Below are positions 8,197-17,500 of a DNA stretch of 64,000 nt, one piece after another (the stretch's first letter is position 1; every line of letters begins with the position of its first letter). The position numbers were made by a program, and so were the translations under genes. Source of the stretch: Kitasatospora sp. NA04385 (GTDB taxonomy: Bacteria > Actinomycetota > Actinomycetes > Streptomycetales > Streptomycetaceae); the NCBI RefSeq assembly GCF_013364235.1, contig NZ_CP054919.1:5463501-5527500 (forward strand). Direction: 5' to 3'. The notes under the pieces were generated by a model. That model had not been told where the DNA came from. It did no database searches and was given only the letters and a program-made list of their open reading frames with translations.

Positions 8197-9066
8197 TCAG
8201 CGGCCCGGGCCGGACGGCGGACCGGCGCGGCGTCGGCCCGCGAGGTCCGGCCGGTCCGGCCGGTCCGGCCGGTCGGGCAGCAGGCGCGGCAGCAGCAGGT
8301 GCAGCCCGAGCAGCAGCAGGCCGGCCAGGCACCAGCTGGCCACCACGTCCAGCAGCCAGTGGAAGTCGCTCCACACCAGGCCCGCCCCCACCCCCAGGCA
8401 CACCAGCGCGGTCGCCGCGCCCAGCCGCCGCCCGGCCGCCACGGGCAGCACCCGAGCCAGCAGCAGCGCCGCCGTCCCGTACGCGATCGAGGAGGTCGCG
8501 GTGTGGCCCGACGGGTACCAGCCCCACTGGTCCCCGGCCAACGGCACCCCGAACGGGCCCGGCCGGGCGAACCGGACCTTCGCGGGCACCACCAGCAGCG
8601 GGACCAGCACCGCGGCCGCCACCGCGACCGGCACCGGCACCCACCAGCGCGGTCGGCCGCCGCGCCGGGCCAGCCGGGCCGCCAGGCCCGCGCAGGCCAG
8701 CAGCACCGGGACGGCGACCAGCCCGCCGCCCAGGTCCGACAGCGCCACGCCCAGGTGGTTCAGCAGCGCCGAGCCGATCGCCCGGCGCAGGTGCCGCACC
8801 CCGTCGCGGACCGCCGTGTCGAGCCCCAGCAACGGCCCGTCCACCGCCACCTGCCAGGAGACCGCGGCCAGCACCACCGCCAGTGTCATGGCCAGGACAG
8901 CAAAAATCGGCCGCCCCGGAGCAGGGGGGAGAGCTCCGGGGCGGCCAAGGTGATCGCCGCGCCGTGCGGCCCGGGGGGTGTGGGCGGGACGGCCGGTCGA
9001 TCGGTCAGGTGCATCCGCCTCGACGGCGGACGGGGTGGTGGGCAGTGGGTGCTGTTCGCTGTCCAT
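8197..9066 (-). CDS. PAP2 family membrane phosphatase
   Basis: About 289 residues with five or six hydrophobic segments. The PAP2 signature is present in order: KVRFARPGP, YPSGHTATS, and SDFHWLLDVVAS, giving the Arg, Ser-Gly-His and His-Asp residues of this vanadium-peroxidase-like fold. The likely substrate is an isoprenoid or lipid pyrophosphate/phosphate on the outer membrane face; which one is unknown. A cytoplasmic tail of about 60 residues precedes TM1 if the ATG at 9066 is used. A strong hairpin with a T-tract lies inside that tail (8903-8946), so initiation at the ATG at 8889, just before TM1, is a real alternative. The C-terminus has a DRP repeat. Confidence 0.85.
   Translation of the reverse strand: MDSEQHPLPTTPSAVEADAPDRSTGRPAHTPRAARRGDHLGRPGALPPAPGRPIFAVLAMTLAVVLAAVSWQVAVDGPLLGLDTAVRDGVRHLRRAIGSALLNHLGVALSDLGGGLVAVPVLLACAGLAARLARRGGRPRWWVPVPVAVAAAVLVPLLVVPAKVRFARPGPFGVPLAGDQWGWYPSGHTATSSIAYGTAALLLARVLPVAAGRRLGAATALVCLGVGAGLVWSDFHWLLDVVASWCLAGLLLLGLHLLLPRLLPDRPDRPDRPDLAGRRRAGPPSGPGR
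8903..8946 (-). terminator. Hairpin plus T-tract inside the 5' part of the PAP2 gene
   Basis: Bases 8909-8922 and 8933-8946 form a perfect 14-bp stem with a 10-nt loop. On the minus strand the stem is followed by GATTTTTG, the best intrinsic-terminator shape in the window. It lies within the annotated PAP2 coding region, which implies attenuation, or that the true start is ATG 8889. Confidence 0.6.
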
Positions 9067-9176
9067 CTGTGATGACAGTACGTCAAAGCCGGGGCCCGCG
9101 ACGGCGGACCCGCCATCGTGCACAGCATCTTCACCACCGGCGGGGCAACCTCCACCCACCGGGCCGGCAGCCGCCC

Positions 9177-9218
9177 GCGCGGGGGCCGGACGGGACCCGC
9201 CCCGTCCGGCCCCCGCGC
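9177..9218 (-). terminator. Terminator of gabT
   Basis: A perfect 18-bp stem (9177-9194 with 9201-9218) and a 6-nt loop lie 35 bp past the gabT stop. No T-run follows. Confidence 0.75.
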
Positions 9219-9253
9219 CGCCCACCAGGGGTTTTCCGCGTGCCGAGCCGGGC

Positions 9254-10609
9254 TCAGACGCCCGCGAAGGCCGACTCCAGGATGTCCAGGCCCTCGACCA
9301 GCAGGTGCTCCGGGATCACCAGCGGCGGCAGGAAGCGCAGCACGTTGCCGTAGGTGCCGGCGGTCAGCACCACCAGGCCCTCCGCGTGGCAGGCCTTCGC
9401 GATCGCCGCGGTCGCCTCCGGGTGCGGCTCCTTGCCGCCCGGCTTCACCAGCTCCACCGCGATCATCGCGCCGCGGCCGCGGACCTCGCCGATGCGCACC
9501 CGGTCGGAGTCGGCGAACTTCTCCTGCAACGCGCGCAGCCGGCCCAGCATGACCTCGCCGATCCGCTGCGCCTTGCCGTTCAGGTCCTCGGACTTCATGG
9601 TCTCGATCGCGCCCAGCGCGGCCGCGCACGCCACCGGGTTGCCGCCGTAGGTGCCGCCCAGGCCGCCGGAGTGCGCCGCGTCCATGATCTCGGCCCGGCC
9701 GGTCACGGCCGCCAGCGGCAGACCGCCGGCGATGCCCTTCGCAGTGGTGATCAGGTCCGGGACGACGCCCTCGTCCTCGCACGCGAACCACTGGCCGGTG
9801 CGGCAGAAACCGGTCTGGATCTCGTCCGCCACGAACACGATCCCGTTCGCCTTCGCGAACTCCGCGATCGCCGGCAGGAAGCCCTTGGCCGGCTCGATGA
9901 AACCGCCCTCGCCCTGGATCGGCTCGATGATGATCGCCGCGACGTTCTCCGCGCCGATCTGCTTGTTGATGATCTCGATCGCCTGCGCGGCGGCCTCGGC
10001 GGCGCAGTTCTCCGCACCGGTCAGCCAGCGGTACGGGTACGCCACCGGGACGCGGTGGATCTCCGGCGCGAACGGGCCGAAGCCCTGCTTGTAGGGCATG
10101 TTCTTCGCCGTCAGGCCCATGGTCAGGTTGGTGCGGCCGTGGTAGCCGTGGTCGAACACCACCACGGCGGTCCGCTTGGTGTGGACGCGGGCGATCTTCA
10201 CCGCGTTCTCCACCGCCTCGGCACCTGAGTTGAACAGCGCGGTGCGCTTCTCGTGGTCGCCCGGGGTCAGCTCGTTCAGCTGCTCCGCCACCGCCACGTA
10301 GCCCTCGTACGGGGTCACCATGAAACAGGTGTGCGTGAACGCGGCCAGCTGCTCGGTCGCCCGCGCCACCACGGCCGCGGCGCTGTTGCCCACGTTCGTC
10401 ACGGCGATGCCCGAGCCGAAGTCGATCAGGCTGTTGCCGTCCACGTCCTCCAGCACGCCGCCGCCGGCCCGCGACACGTACACCGGCAGCGTGGTGCCCA
10501 CGCCGGCCGGCACCGCGCCGAGCTTGCGGGACTGCAGCTCCTGCGACTTCGGGCCGGGGATCGCGGTGACCAGTCGGCGCTCCTGCGGGAGCGGCGTTGC
10601 AGCGCTCAT
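9254..10609 (-). CDS. gabT: 4-aminobutyrate aminotransferase
   Basis: A 451-residue class-III PLP aminotransferase. It transfers the GABA amino group to 2-oxoglutarate, giving succinate semialdehyde and glutamate in the cytoplasm. Visible motifs are LIDFGSGIAVTNVGNSA near the N-terminus, VFDHGYHGRTNLTMGLT, the EPIQGEGGF segment, VADEIQTGFCRTG carrying the PLP-pyridine Asp, and TTAKGIAGGLPLAAV with the Schiff-base Lys. The ATG follows GGAGA at 7 bp. The semialdehyde dehydrogenase and PucR regulator at 13010-16145 complete a GABA utilisation group, although gabT lies on the other strand. Confidence 0.96.
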   Translation of the reverse strand: MSAATPLPQERRLVTAIPGPKSQELQSRKLGAVPAGVGTTLPVYVSRAGGGVLEDVDGNSLIDFGSGIAVTNVGNSAAAVVARATEQLAAFTHTCFMVTPYEGYVAVAEQLNELTPGDHEKRTALFNSGAEAVENAVKIARVHTKRTAVVVFDHGYHGRTNLTMGLTAKNMPYKQGFGPFAPEIHRVPVAYPYRWLTGAENCAAEAAAQAIEIINKQIGAENVAAIIIEPIQGEGGFIEPAKGFLPAIAEFAKANGIVFVADEIQTGFCRTGQWFACEDEGVVPDLITTAKGIAGGLPLAAVTGRAEIMDAAHSGGLGGTYGGNPVACAAALGAIETMKSEDLNGKAQRIGEVMLGRLRALQEKFADSDRVRIGEVRGRGAMIAVELVKPGGKEPHPEATAAIAKACHAEGLVVLTAGTYGNVLRFLPPLVIPEHLLVEGLDILESAFAGV

Positions 10610-10829
10610 CAGTCTTCTCCAAGTTCTCGACGCGGTAACCGCAGGCTACGACCGGCCGCCCGGCCCGGGCATGCGCCACTCGGTAGTACCGGGACGCCCC
10701 GATTGTCCGGCGCGGCCAGTGGCCGAAGATCGGTTGCGCGCCCGCGCACTCCACTAGATTGGCCCCCGGGTGTGTCGGTGGGACGGCGATGCGGGTATGG
10801 CACCGCCGGCAACGTAGGAGGGGCCCGAA

Positions 10830-12845
10830 GTGGAACTGAACGACGCGAGAACCCAGCACACCCACCCCCATCTCCCCCCGCCCCGCGCCCCCTTCCACCT
10901 CCCCACCTGGGCCACCGCCCCGCGCCCCGAGGCCGCCCCCGGCATCTACCGGCAGCACCACGTCCCGCACGACCCCAAGGCCGCCGAACAGGCCAGGACC
11001 CCGGCGGGGCCGCTGCTGCTGCGGGCGGCGCTGAACCTGGCGGTCGGGCTCTTCGTCTACCTCGAAGGCGTCTCCCTGGTGCAGGGACTACTGACCACCC
11101 TCGGGCTCACCGCCCCCGGCTCCTTCGTCATCTCCCTGCTGATCGCCGCCGCCGTCAACGCCGCACTGATCATCATGGTGCTGATGGTCTTCGGGCGGAT
11201 GGGCCGCTGGACCGAGGTGTGGCGGCGCTGGATCGCCCCCGTCCTCTCCCACACCGTCACCGAGGTCCCCGCCGCCCCCGAGGAGGCCCCCGTCGTCGAC
11301 GTGTGGGCCGAGCTGCGGCCGGTCGGCGAGGCCGTGCGCCGGTTGGAGGGGGAGCAGGTCGGGGACGTGGACTACGTGCGGCTGCACCAGGCGTGGCGGA
11401 CGGTGGGGAGCGACCCGGTCGCGTGGCAGGAGTTCGCCGGGCAGCTGGCGGCCCGGGGCGCGGCGGCCTGCGCGCACCCGTCGGAGCAGCGGGACCTGCC
11501 GGGCGGGCGGGCGGCGCGGCACGACCTGCTGGTGCGGCAGGTGCGGCTGGGCACCGCGCAGGACGTGCCGAAGAACCCGGTGGCCCACCGCAACGCCGGC
11601 TTCGCGCTGGACCCGCGGGTGCTGGGCACCTCGCTGCTGGCGGTCGGCCCGGCCGGCACCGGCAAGACCGTGTCGCTGGCCCGTCCGGTCGCCGAGGCGC
11701 TCTGCCTGCAGGCGCTGGCGGGCGCGGCCTGCGCGGTGGTGGTCGGCGCGGCCGACGCGGACCTCGGGCCGGACGACTGGTACGACGTGGTGATCGCCCC
11801 CGGCGACCCGGCCGCCCCGTACGGCCTGGACCTGTACGGCGCGGCGCCGCACTCGGACGAGGCGGCGGCCCGGCTGGCGGACGCGCTGCTGCCGGACGAG
11901 CTGGCGCCGCGGGCGGAGAGCGCCCGGGCCGCGATGCAGCAGGTGGTCGGGCCGTACCGGGCGGCGTACGGCGGCTACCCGGGGGTGCGGGCGCTGCGGG
12001 CGCTGCTGGCGGGGGACGCGGAGGGCTGGGCGGAGCTGGGCGAGCGGCTGCGCACGTCGGGCCGCCGGTCGGAGTTCGAGGCGGACCTGCAGCAGCGCGA
12101 GCGGATGCACGGCAGGGCCGACGACCCGGGCGCGCTGCTCGCCGACCGGCTGGCGCTGCTGGACCGGCCCGCGCTGGCGGCCGGGTTCTCCGGTGGCCCG
12201 GACGCCAAGCCGGCGTTCGCGATGCGCGCCCTGGAGCACCCGCTGCGGGTGCGGGTGAAGCTGCCCGAGCGCAGCCACCCGGAGGCCGCCCGGATCCTGT
12301 CGCGGCTGCTGCTGGGCCAGTTCACCCAGGCCGCCGCCGACCGCCGGGACCGCGAGCTGTTCGCCGGGATGGTGCTGGACGACGCGACCGCCGCCGTGGA
12401 CGCGCAGGCGATCCGCGGCGTCCAGCGGCTGCGCGGCGCCAACGCCGGCGTGCTGCTGCTGCTGCGCACCCTGTCGGACCTGCCGGAGGCGCTGCGGGCG
12501 CCGCTGTTCGGCGCGGTCGGCAACCGGATGGCGTTCCCGGGCATCGCGCCCTGGGACGGCCGGCTGTTCTCCGAGGCCTGGGGCACCCACCTGGTCCGGG
12601 AGACCGCGGTCACGCACGTCCCGGACACCTCCGGAGGAACGGTTCGCCGCGCCGGGCGGCTGCTGCGCAAGGCGCTGTCGGGCACCACCGCGCAGACCGA
12701 GTCGGTCACCACCCGGGACGTCGAGCGGCACCGCTGGTCGCCGTCCGACCTGGCGCACGCGCTGCCGTCCGGGCACGCGGTGGTCTCGCTGACCTCGGTG
12801 ACGGGGGAGCAGGTGCCGCCGCTGCTGGTCGACCTGCGGCACTGA
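10830..12845 (+). CDS. Membrane-anchored P-loop ATPase, coupling-protein-like
   Basis: 671 residues starting at GTG 10830 behind GGAGGGG. A His/Pro-rich N-terminus is followed by two hydrophobic segments (about 65-90 and 95-118), then a soluble region. The Walker A is VGPAGTGKTVSLARP at about residue 272; a Walker-B-like stretch is ELFAGMVLDDATAAVD at about 510. The late AVVSLTSVTGEQVPPLLVDLRH resembles the ends of TraG/VirD4-like actinomycete ATPases. This layout is typical of the streptomycete ATP/GTP-binding protein found beside gabT. A role in moving DNA or protein is only inference; no conjugation genes are nearby. It lies between gabT and the PucR gene, divergent from gabT. Confidence 0.8.
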   Translation: MELNDARTQHTHPHLPPPRAPFHLPTWATAPRPEAAPGIYRQHHVPHDPKAAEQARTPAGPLLLRAALNLAVGLFVYLEGVSLVQGLLTTLGLTAPGSFVISLLIAAAVNAALIIMVLMVFGRMGRWTEVWRRWIAPVLSHTVTEVPAAPEEAPVVDVWAELRPVGEAVRRLEGEQVGDVDYVRLHQAWRTVGSDPVAWQEFAGQLAARGAAACAHPSEQRDLPGGRAARHDLLVRQVRLGTAQDVPKNPVAHRNAGFALDPRVLGTSLLAVGPAGTGKTVSLARPVAEALCLQALAGAACAVVVGAADADLGPDDWYDVVIAPGDPAAPYGLDLYGAAPHSDEAAARLADALLPDELAPRAESARAAMQQVVGPYRAAYGGYPGVRALRALLAGDAEGWAELGERLRTSGRRSEFEADLQQRERMHGRADDPGALLADRLALLDRPALAAGFSGGPDAKPAFAMRALEHPLRVRVKLPERSHPEAARILSRLLLGQFTQAAADRRDRELFAGMVLDDATAAVDAQAIRGVQRLRGANAGVLLLLRTLSDLPEALRAPLFGAVGNRMAFPGIAPWDGRLFSEAWGTHLVRETAVTHVPDTSGGTVRRAGRLLRKALSGTTAQTESVTTRDVERHRWSPSDLAHALPSGHAVVSLTSVTGEQVPPLLVDLRH

Positions 12846-12917
12846 GCGGGCGGTGCGGCGGCGGATCGCGGAGCGGTCATCGTTGGGTCACGGAAGCTAC
12901 GGACCGGCGGATTTCGG

Positions 12918-12946
12918 CGCTCCGGGTTGGCCGGAGCGTACATAAT
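12918..12946 (+). promoter_or_regulatory. Inverted repeat next to a -10-like TACATAAT upstream of the PucR gene
   Basis: CGCTCCGG-gttgg-CCGGAGCG (12918-12938) is immediately followed by TACATAAT (12939-12946), a plausible -10 box about 64 bp before the regulator's ATG. The position fits an operator overlapping the promoter, possibly autoregulatory. Confidence 0.4.
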
Positions 12947-13009
12947 GGGGAGAGATCCCTCACTCGCCCGGTCGCAACGGCGCGTCCAGGTCGAACCACC
13001 GAAGGTGCC

Positions 13010-14575
13010 ATGCCCCCCACTCTCGCCTCCGTCGTCCGCACCAGCGCGCTCCACCTGACGGTGCTGGCCGGCGCGGACCACCTGGAACGACCCGTCCGCT
13101 GGGTGCACACCAGTGAGCTGGACGACCCCACCCCGTTCCTGGAGGGGGGCGAACTGCTCCTCACCACCGGCATCAAGCTGGGCAGGGGCGCCGCCGGGCT
13201 GCAGGCGTACGTGCACCGGCTGGCCGACGCGGGCGTGGTCGGCCTCGGCCTGGGCGTCGGCCTCTCGCACAGCGAGGTGCCGCAGGCCCTGGTGGAGGCC
13301 GCCGCCCAGCGCGGGCTGCCGCTGCTGCGGGTGCCCGAGGCGACGCCGTTCATCGCGATCTCCAAGACCGTCTCGGCCGCGCTGGCCGCCGAGCAGTACG
13401 AGGCCGTCACCACCAGCTTCGAGGCGCAGGAGGAGCTGACCCGGGCCGCGCTCGGCAAGGACGGCACCACCGCGGTGGTGCGCCGGCTGGCGGCCCGGCT
13501 GGGCGGCTGGGCGGCGCTGTACGACGGCTCCGGCGCGCTGTCCGCGGTGGCCCCCGACTGGGCGGCCCGGCGGGCCGGCCGGCTGGCCGCCGAGGTGGAC
13601 CGGCTGCGCCGCCGCCCCGCCCCGTCCAGCGCCGCGCTGCAGGGCCGGGCCGGCACCGTCGACACCGCGGACGAGGACTACGTCGTCGTCCAGTCGCTGG
13701 GCGCCGACCGGCGTCCGCGCGGCTTCCTGGCGGTCGGCACCGAGGACCGGATCACCCCGACCGAGCGGTACGTGCTGAACGCTGCCGTCGCGCTGCTCAC
13801 CCTCACCCTGGAGCGCTCGCGCGAGCTGCGGCAGGCCGAGGAGCGGATGGGCGCCGCGCTGCTGCGGATGGTGCTGGCCGGCGAGGTCGGCACCGCCCGG
13901 CAGGTCGCCGCCGGGCTGTTCGGCGGCCTGCCCGAGGGCACCGTCCGGGTGCTGGTCGCCGCCGCCGGGCCGGGGCCGGAGGCCGCGGAGGCGCTCGGCG
14001 AGCTCGCCGACCGGGCCGAGAACGCCGGCGGCAAGGTCGGCGAGAAGCTGCTGGTGGCCCGGGAGGACGGCGCGCACGGGCCGCGCCTGACGGTGCTCGC
14101 GCTGGACAACGGCTCGGTGCACCGGGCCTGCCTGGGCGCCGTCGAGGAGCACGAGGGCCTGTCGCTGGGCGTCTCCGCGCCCGCCGCCCTGGAGGACGCC
14201 GGGACCGCCCAGGCCCAGGCCGAGCGCGCCCTCGCGGTGGCCCAGCGCGGCGGCCGCCGCACCGTCGACCACGAGGAGGTCGGCGCCGGCTCGCTGCTGC
14301 CGCTGCTCGGCGAGGAGGCGGTCACCGCCTTCGCCGAGGGCCTGCTGCGCCCGCTGCGCGAGCACGACCGCACCGCCCGCGGCGACCTGGTCGCCTCGCT
14401 GCGCGCCTGGCTCTCCCGGCACGGCCAGTGGGACGCCGCCGCGGCCGACCTGGGCGTGCACCGGCACACCCTGCGCTACCGGATGCGCCGGGTCGAGGAG
14501 TTGCTCGGCCGCTCGCTGGACGACACCGACGTCCGGATGGAGCTGTGGCTGGCGCTCAGGTCGGGCGAGGAGTAG
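13010..14575 (+). CDS. PucR family transcriptional regulator, probable GABA/nitrogen-source sensor
   Basis: 521 residues. The N-terminal PucR domain (LASVVRTSALHLTVLAGADHLERPVRWVHTSEL cut here into short pieces: VVRTSALHLTVLAG, VRWVHTSELDDPTPFL, GELLLTTG) senses the ligand; a middle GGDEF-like/GAF-like region follows; the C-terminal helix-turn-helix is LRAWLSRHGQWDAAAADLGVH then RHTLRYRMRRVEELLG. The family controls purine, GABA and amine use. Its place directly before the semialdehyde dehydrogenase gene (127 bp gap with paired AATCGGA sites) and near gabT argues for control of GABA catabolism. The start ATG has a weak GAAGGTG ribosome site. Confidence 0.9.
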   Translation: MPPTLASVVRTSALHLTVLAGADHLERPVRWVHTSELDDPTPFLEGGELLLTTGIKLGRGAAGLQAYVHRLADAGVVGLGLGVGLSHSEVPQALVEAAAQRGLPLLRVPEATPFIAISKTVSAALAAEQYEAVTTSFEAQEELTRAALGKDGTTAVVRRLAARLGGWAALYDGSGALSAVAPDWAARRAGRLAAEVDRLRRRPAPSSAALQGRAGTVDTADEDYVVVQSLGADRRPRGFLAVGTEDRITPTERYVLNAAVALLTLTLERSRELRQAEERMGAALLRMVLAGEVGTARQVAAGLFGGLPEGTVRVLVAAAGPGPEAAEALGELADRAENAGGKVGEKLLVAREDGAHGPRLTVLALDNGSVHRACLGAVEEHEGLSLGVSAPAALEDAGTAQAQAERALAVAQRGGRRTVDHEEVGAGSLLPLLGEEAVTAFAEGLLRPLREHDRTARGDLVASLRAWLSRHGQWDAAAADLGVHRHTLRYRMRRVEELLGRSLDDTDVRMELWLALRSGEE

Positions 14576-14600
14576 GCCGTCCTGTCCTCCGCGGCGTCCT

Positions 14601-14638
14601 AATCGGACCTCTGCTTTCGTCCCGTCCGTCCAATCGGA
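14601..14638 (+). promoter_or_regulatory. Paired AATCGGA direct repeats upstream of the dehydrogenase gene
   Basis: AATCGGA occurs at 14601-14607 and 14632-14638, 31 bp apart, about three helical turns. They lie 65-102 bp before the GTG at 14703, directly after the PucR gene, and are candidate PucR half-sites. Confidence 0.4.
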
Positions 14639-14702
14639 AACCCCCGGGCCGACCCCTACCGTGAAGGCGACAAGTCTTTCGAGGGAAGGGGCCGGTGCGA
14701 CC

Positions 14703-16145
<1,443 letters not shown>

Positions 16146-16168
16146 GCGCCCTCCCGCTCCGCCCCCGC

Positions 16169-16203
16169 CGCCCCGCCGCCGCGCCCGTCGCGGCGGCGGG
16201 GCG
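16169..16203 (+). terminator. Terminator after the aldehyde dehydrogenase gene
   Basis: A 15-bp GC-only stem (16169-16183 with 16189-16203) and a 5-nt loop lie 24 bp beyond the stop codon and 49 bp before dxr. Confidence 0.7.
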
Positions 16204-16251
16204 CGGCTCGTCGGGGCCGGGGCGGGCCCGGCGGCAGGACACAATGGGGGC

Positions 16252-17481
16252 ATGAACTCGCTCGCCCATCCGCACTCGCGCTTCACCCCGGCGGTCCAGG
16301 ACCCGGACGGCCCCCGGGAGTTGGTCATCCTGGGCTCCACCGGTTCGATCGGCACCCAGGCCATCGACGTGGTGCTCCGCAACCCCGACCGGTTCCGGGT
16401 GGTCGCGCTGTCCGCGGCCGGCGGCCGGGTGGACCTGCTCGCCGAGCAGGCCGTCGCGCTCGGCGTGCGCACCGTCGCGGTGGCCGACCCGGCCGCCGAG
16501 CGGCCGCTGCGCGAGGCGCTGGCCGCGAAGGCCGGCGGCGCCCCGCTGCCGGAGGTGCTGGCGGGCCCGGACGCGGCGACCGAACTGGCCGCGCTGGAGT
16601 GCCACTCGGTGCTGAACGGCATCACCGGCTCGATCGGCCTGGCCCCGACGCTGGCCGCGCTGCGGGCCGGCCGGGTGCTGGTGCTGGCCAACAAGGAGTC
16701 GCTGATCGTCGGCGGCCCGCTGGTCAAGGCGGTCGCCCGGCCGGGCCAGATCGTGCCGGTGGACTCCGAGCACGCCGCGCTGTTCCAGGCGCTGGCCGGC
16801 GGCACCCGCGCCGAGGTCCGCAAGCTGGTGGTGACGGCCAGCGGCGGCCCGTTCCGCACCCGCACCCGCGAGCAGCTGGCCGGCGTCACCCCGGCCGAGG
16901 CGCTGGCGCACCCGACCTGGGCGATGGGCCCGGTGGTGACGATCAACTCGGCGACCCTGGTGAACAAGGGCCTGGAGGTGATCGAGGCGCACCTGCTGTA
17001 CGACGTGCCCTTCGACCGGATCGAGGTCGTGGTCCATCCGCAGTCGGTCGTTCATTCGATGGTGGAGTTCACGGACGGCTCAACGCTCGCCCAGGCCAGC
17101 CCGCCGGACATGCGGATGCCGATCGCGCTGGGCCTCGGCTGGCCGGACCGGGTGCCCGACGCCGCGCCCGGCTGCGACTGGACCAAGGCCGCGACCTGGG
17201 AGTTCTTCCCGCTGGACGACGACGCCTTCCCGGCCGTCGCGCTCGCCCGCGAGGTGGGTACGCTCGGTGGGACGGCCCCCGCGGTCTTCAACGCCGCCAA
17301 CGAGGAATGCGTGGACGCTTTCCTGAAGGGCGCACTGCCCTTCACCGGAATCGTGGACACTGTGGCGAAGGTGGTCGCCGAACACGGCACCCCGGCGGCG
17401 GGAACTTCGCTCACGGTGGAGGACGTACTCCAGGCTGAGCACTGGGCCCGCGCGCGGGCCCGGGAACTGGCGGCAGGTTAG
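16252..17481 (+). CDS. dxr: 1-deoxy-D-xylulose 5-phosphate reductoisomerase
   Basis: 409 residues. The enzyme converts DXP to 2-C-methyl-D-erythritol 4-phosphate with NADPH, the committed step of the MEP isoprenoid pathway. Visible: the NADPH loop ILGSTGSIGTQAIDV, LANKESLIVGG, the metal/substrate VDSEHAALFQAL segment, VTASGGPFRTRTREQL with the substrate-binding Ser/Gly loop, HPTWAMGPVVTINSATLVNKGLEVIEAH, and HPQSVVHSMVEF. All catalytic blocks are intact. The ATG at 16252 is about 20 residues ahead of the conserved core. The site-2 protease gene follows 19 bp downstream, an arrangement conserved in actinobacteria. Confidence 0.97.
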   Translation: MNSLAHPHSRFTPAVQDPDGPRELVILGSTGSIGTQAIDVVLRNPDRFRVVALSAAGGRVDLLAEQAVALGVRTVAVADPAAERPLREALAAKAGGAPLPEVLAGPDAATELAALECHSVLNGITGSIGLAPTLAALRAGRVLVLANKESLIVGGPLVKAVARPGQIVPVDSEHAALFQALAGGTRAEVRKLVVTASGGPFRTRTREQLAGVTPAEALAHPTWAMGPVVTINSATLVNKGLEVIEAHLLYDVPFDRIEVVVHPQSVVHSMVEFTDGSTLAQASPPDMRMPIALGLGWPDRVPDAAPGCDWTKAATWEFFPLDDDAFPAVALAREVGTLGGTAPAVFNAANEECVDAFLKGALPFTGIVDTVAKVVAEHGTPAAGTSLTVEDVLQAEHWARARARELAAG

Positions 17482-17500
17482 GTACGACGGAGGCGACGCG

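Noticed and set aside
10253..13009. Upstream in-frame extension of the PucR gene over the ATPase gene
   Set aside because: The frame is open because of GC bias only; the sequence has no family resemblance before the ATG at 13010, and the ATPase is clearly coded in another frame.
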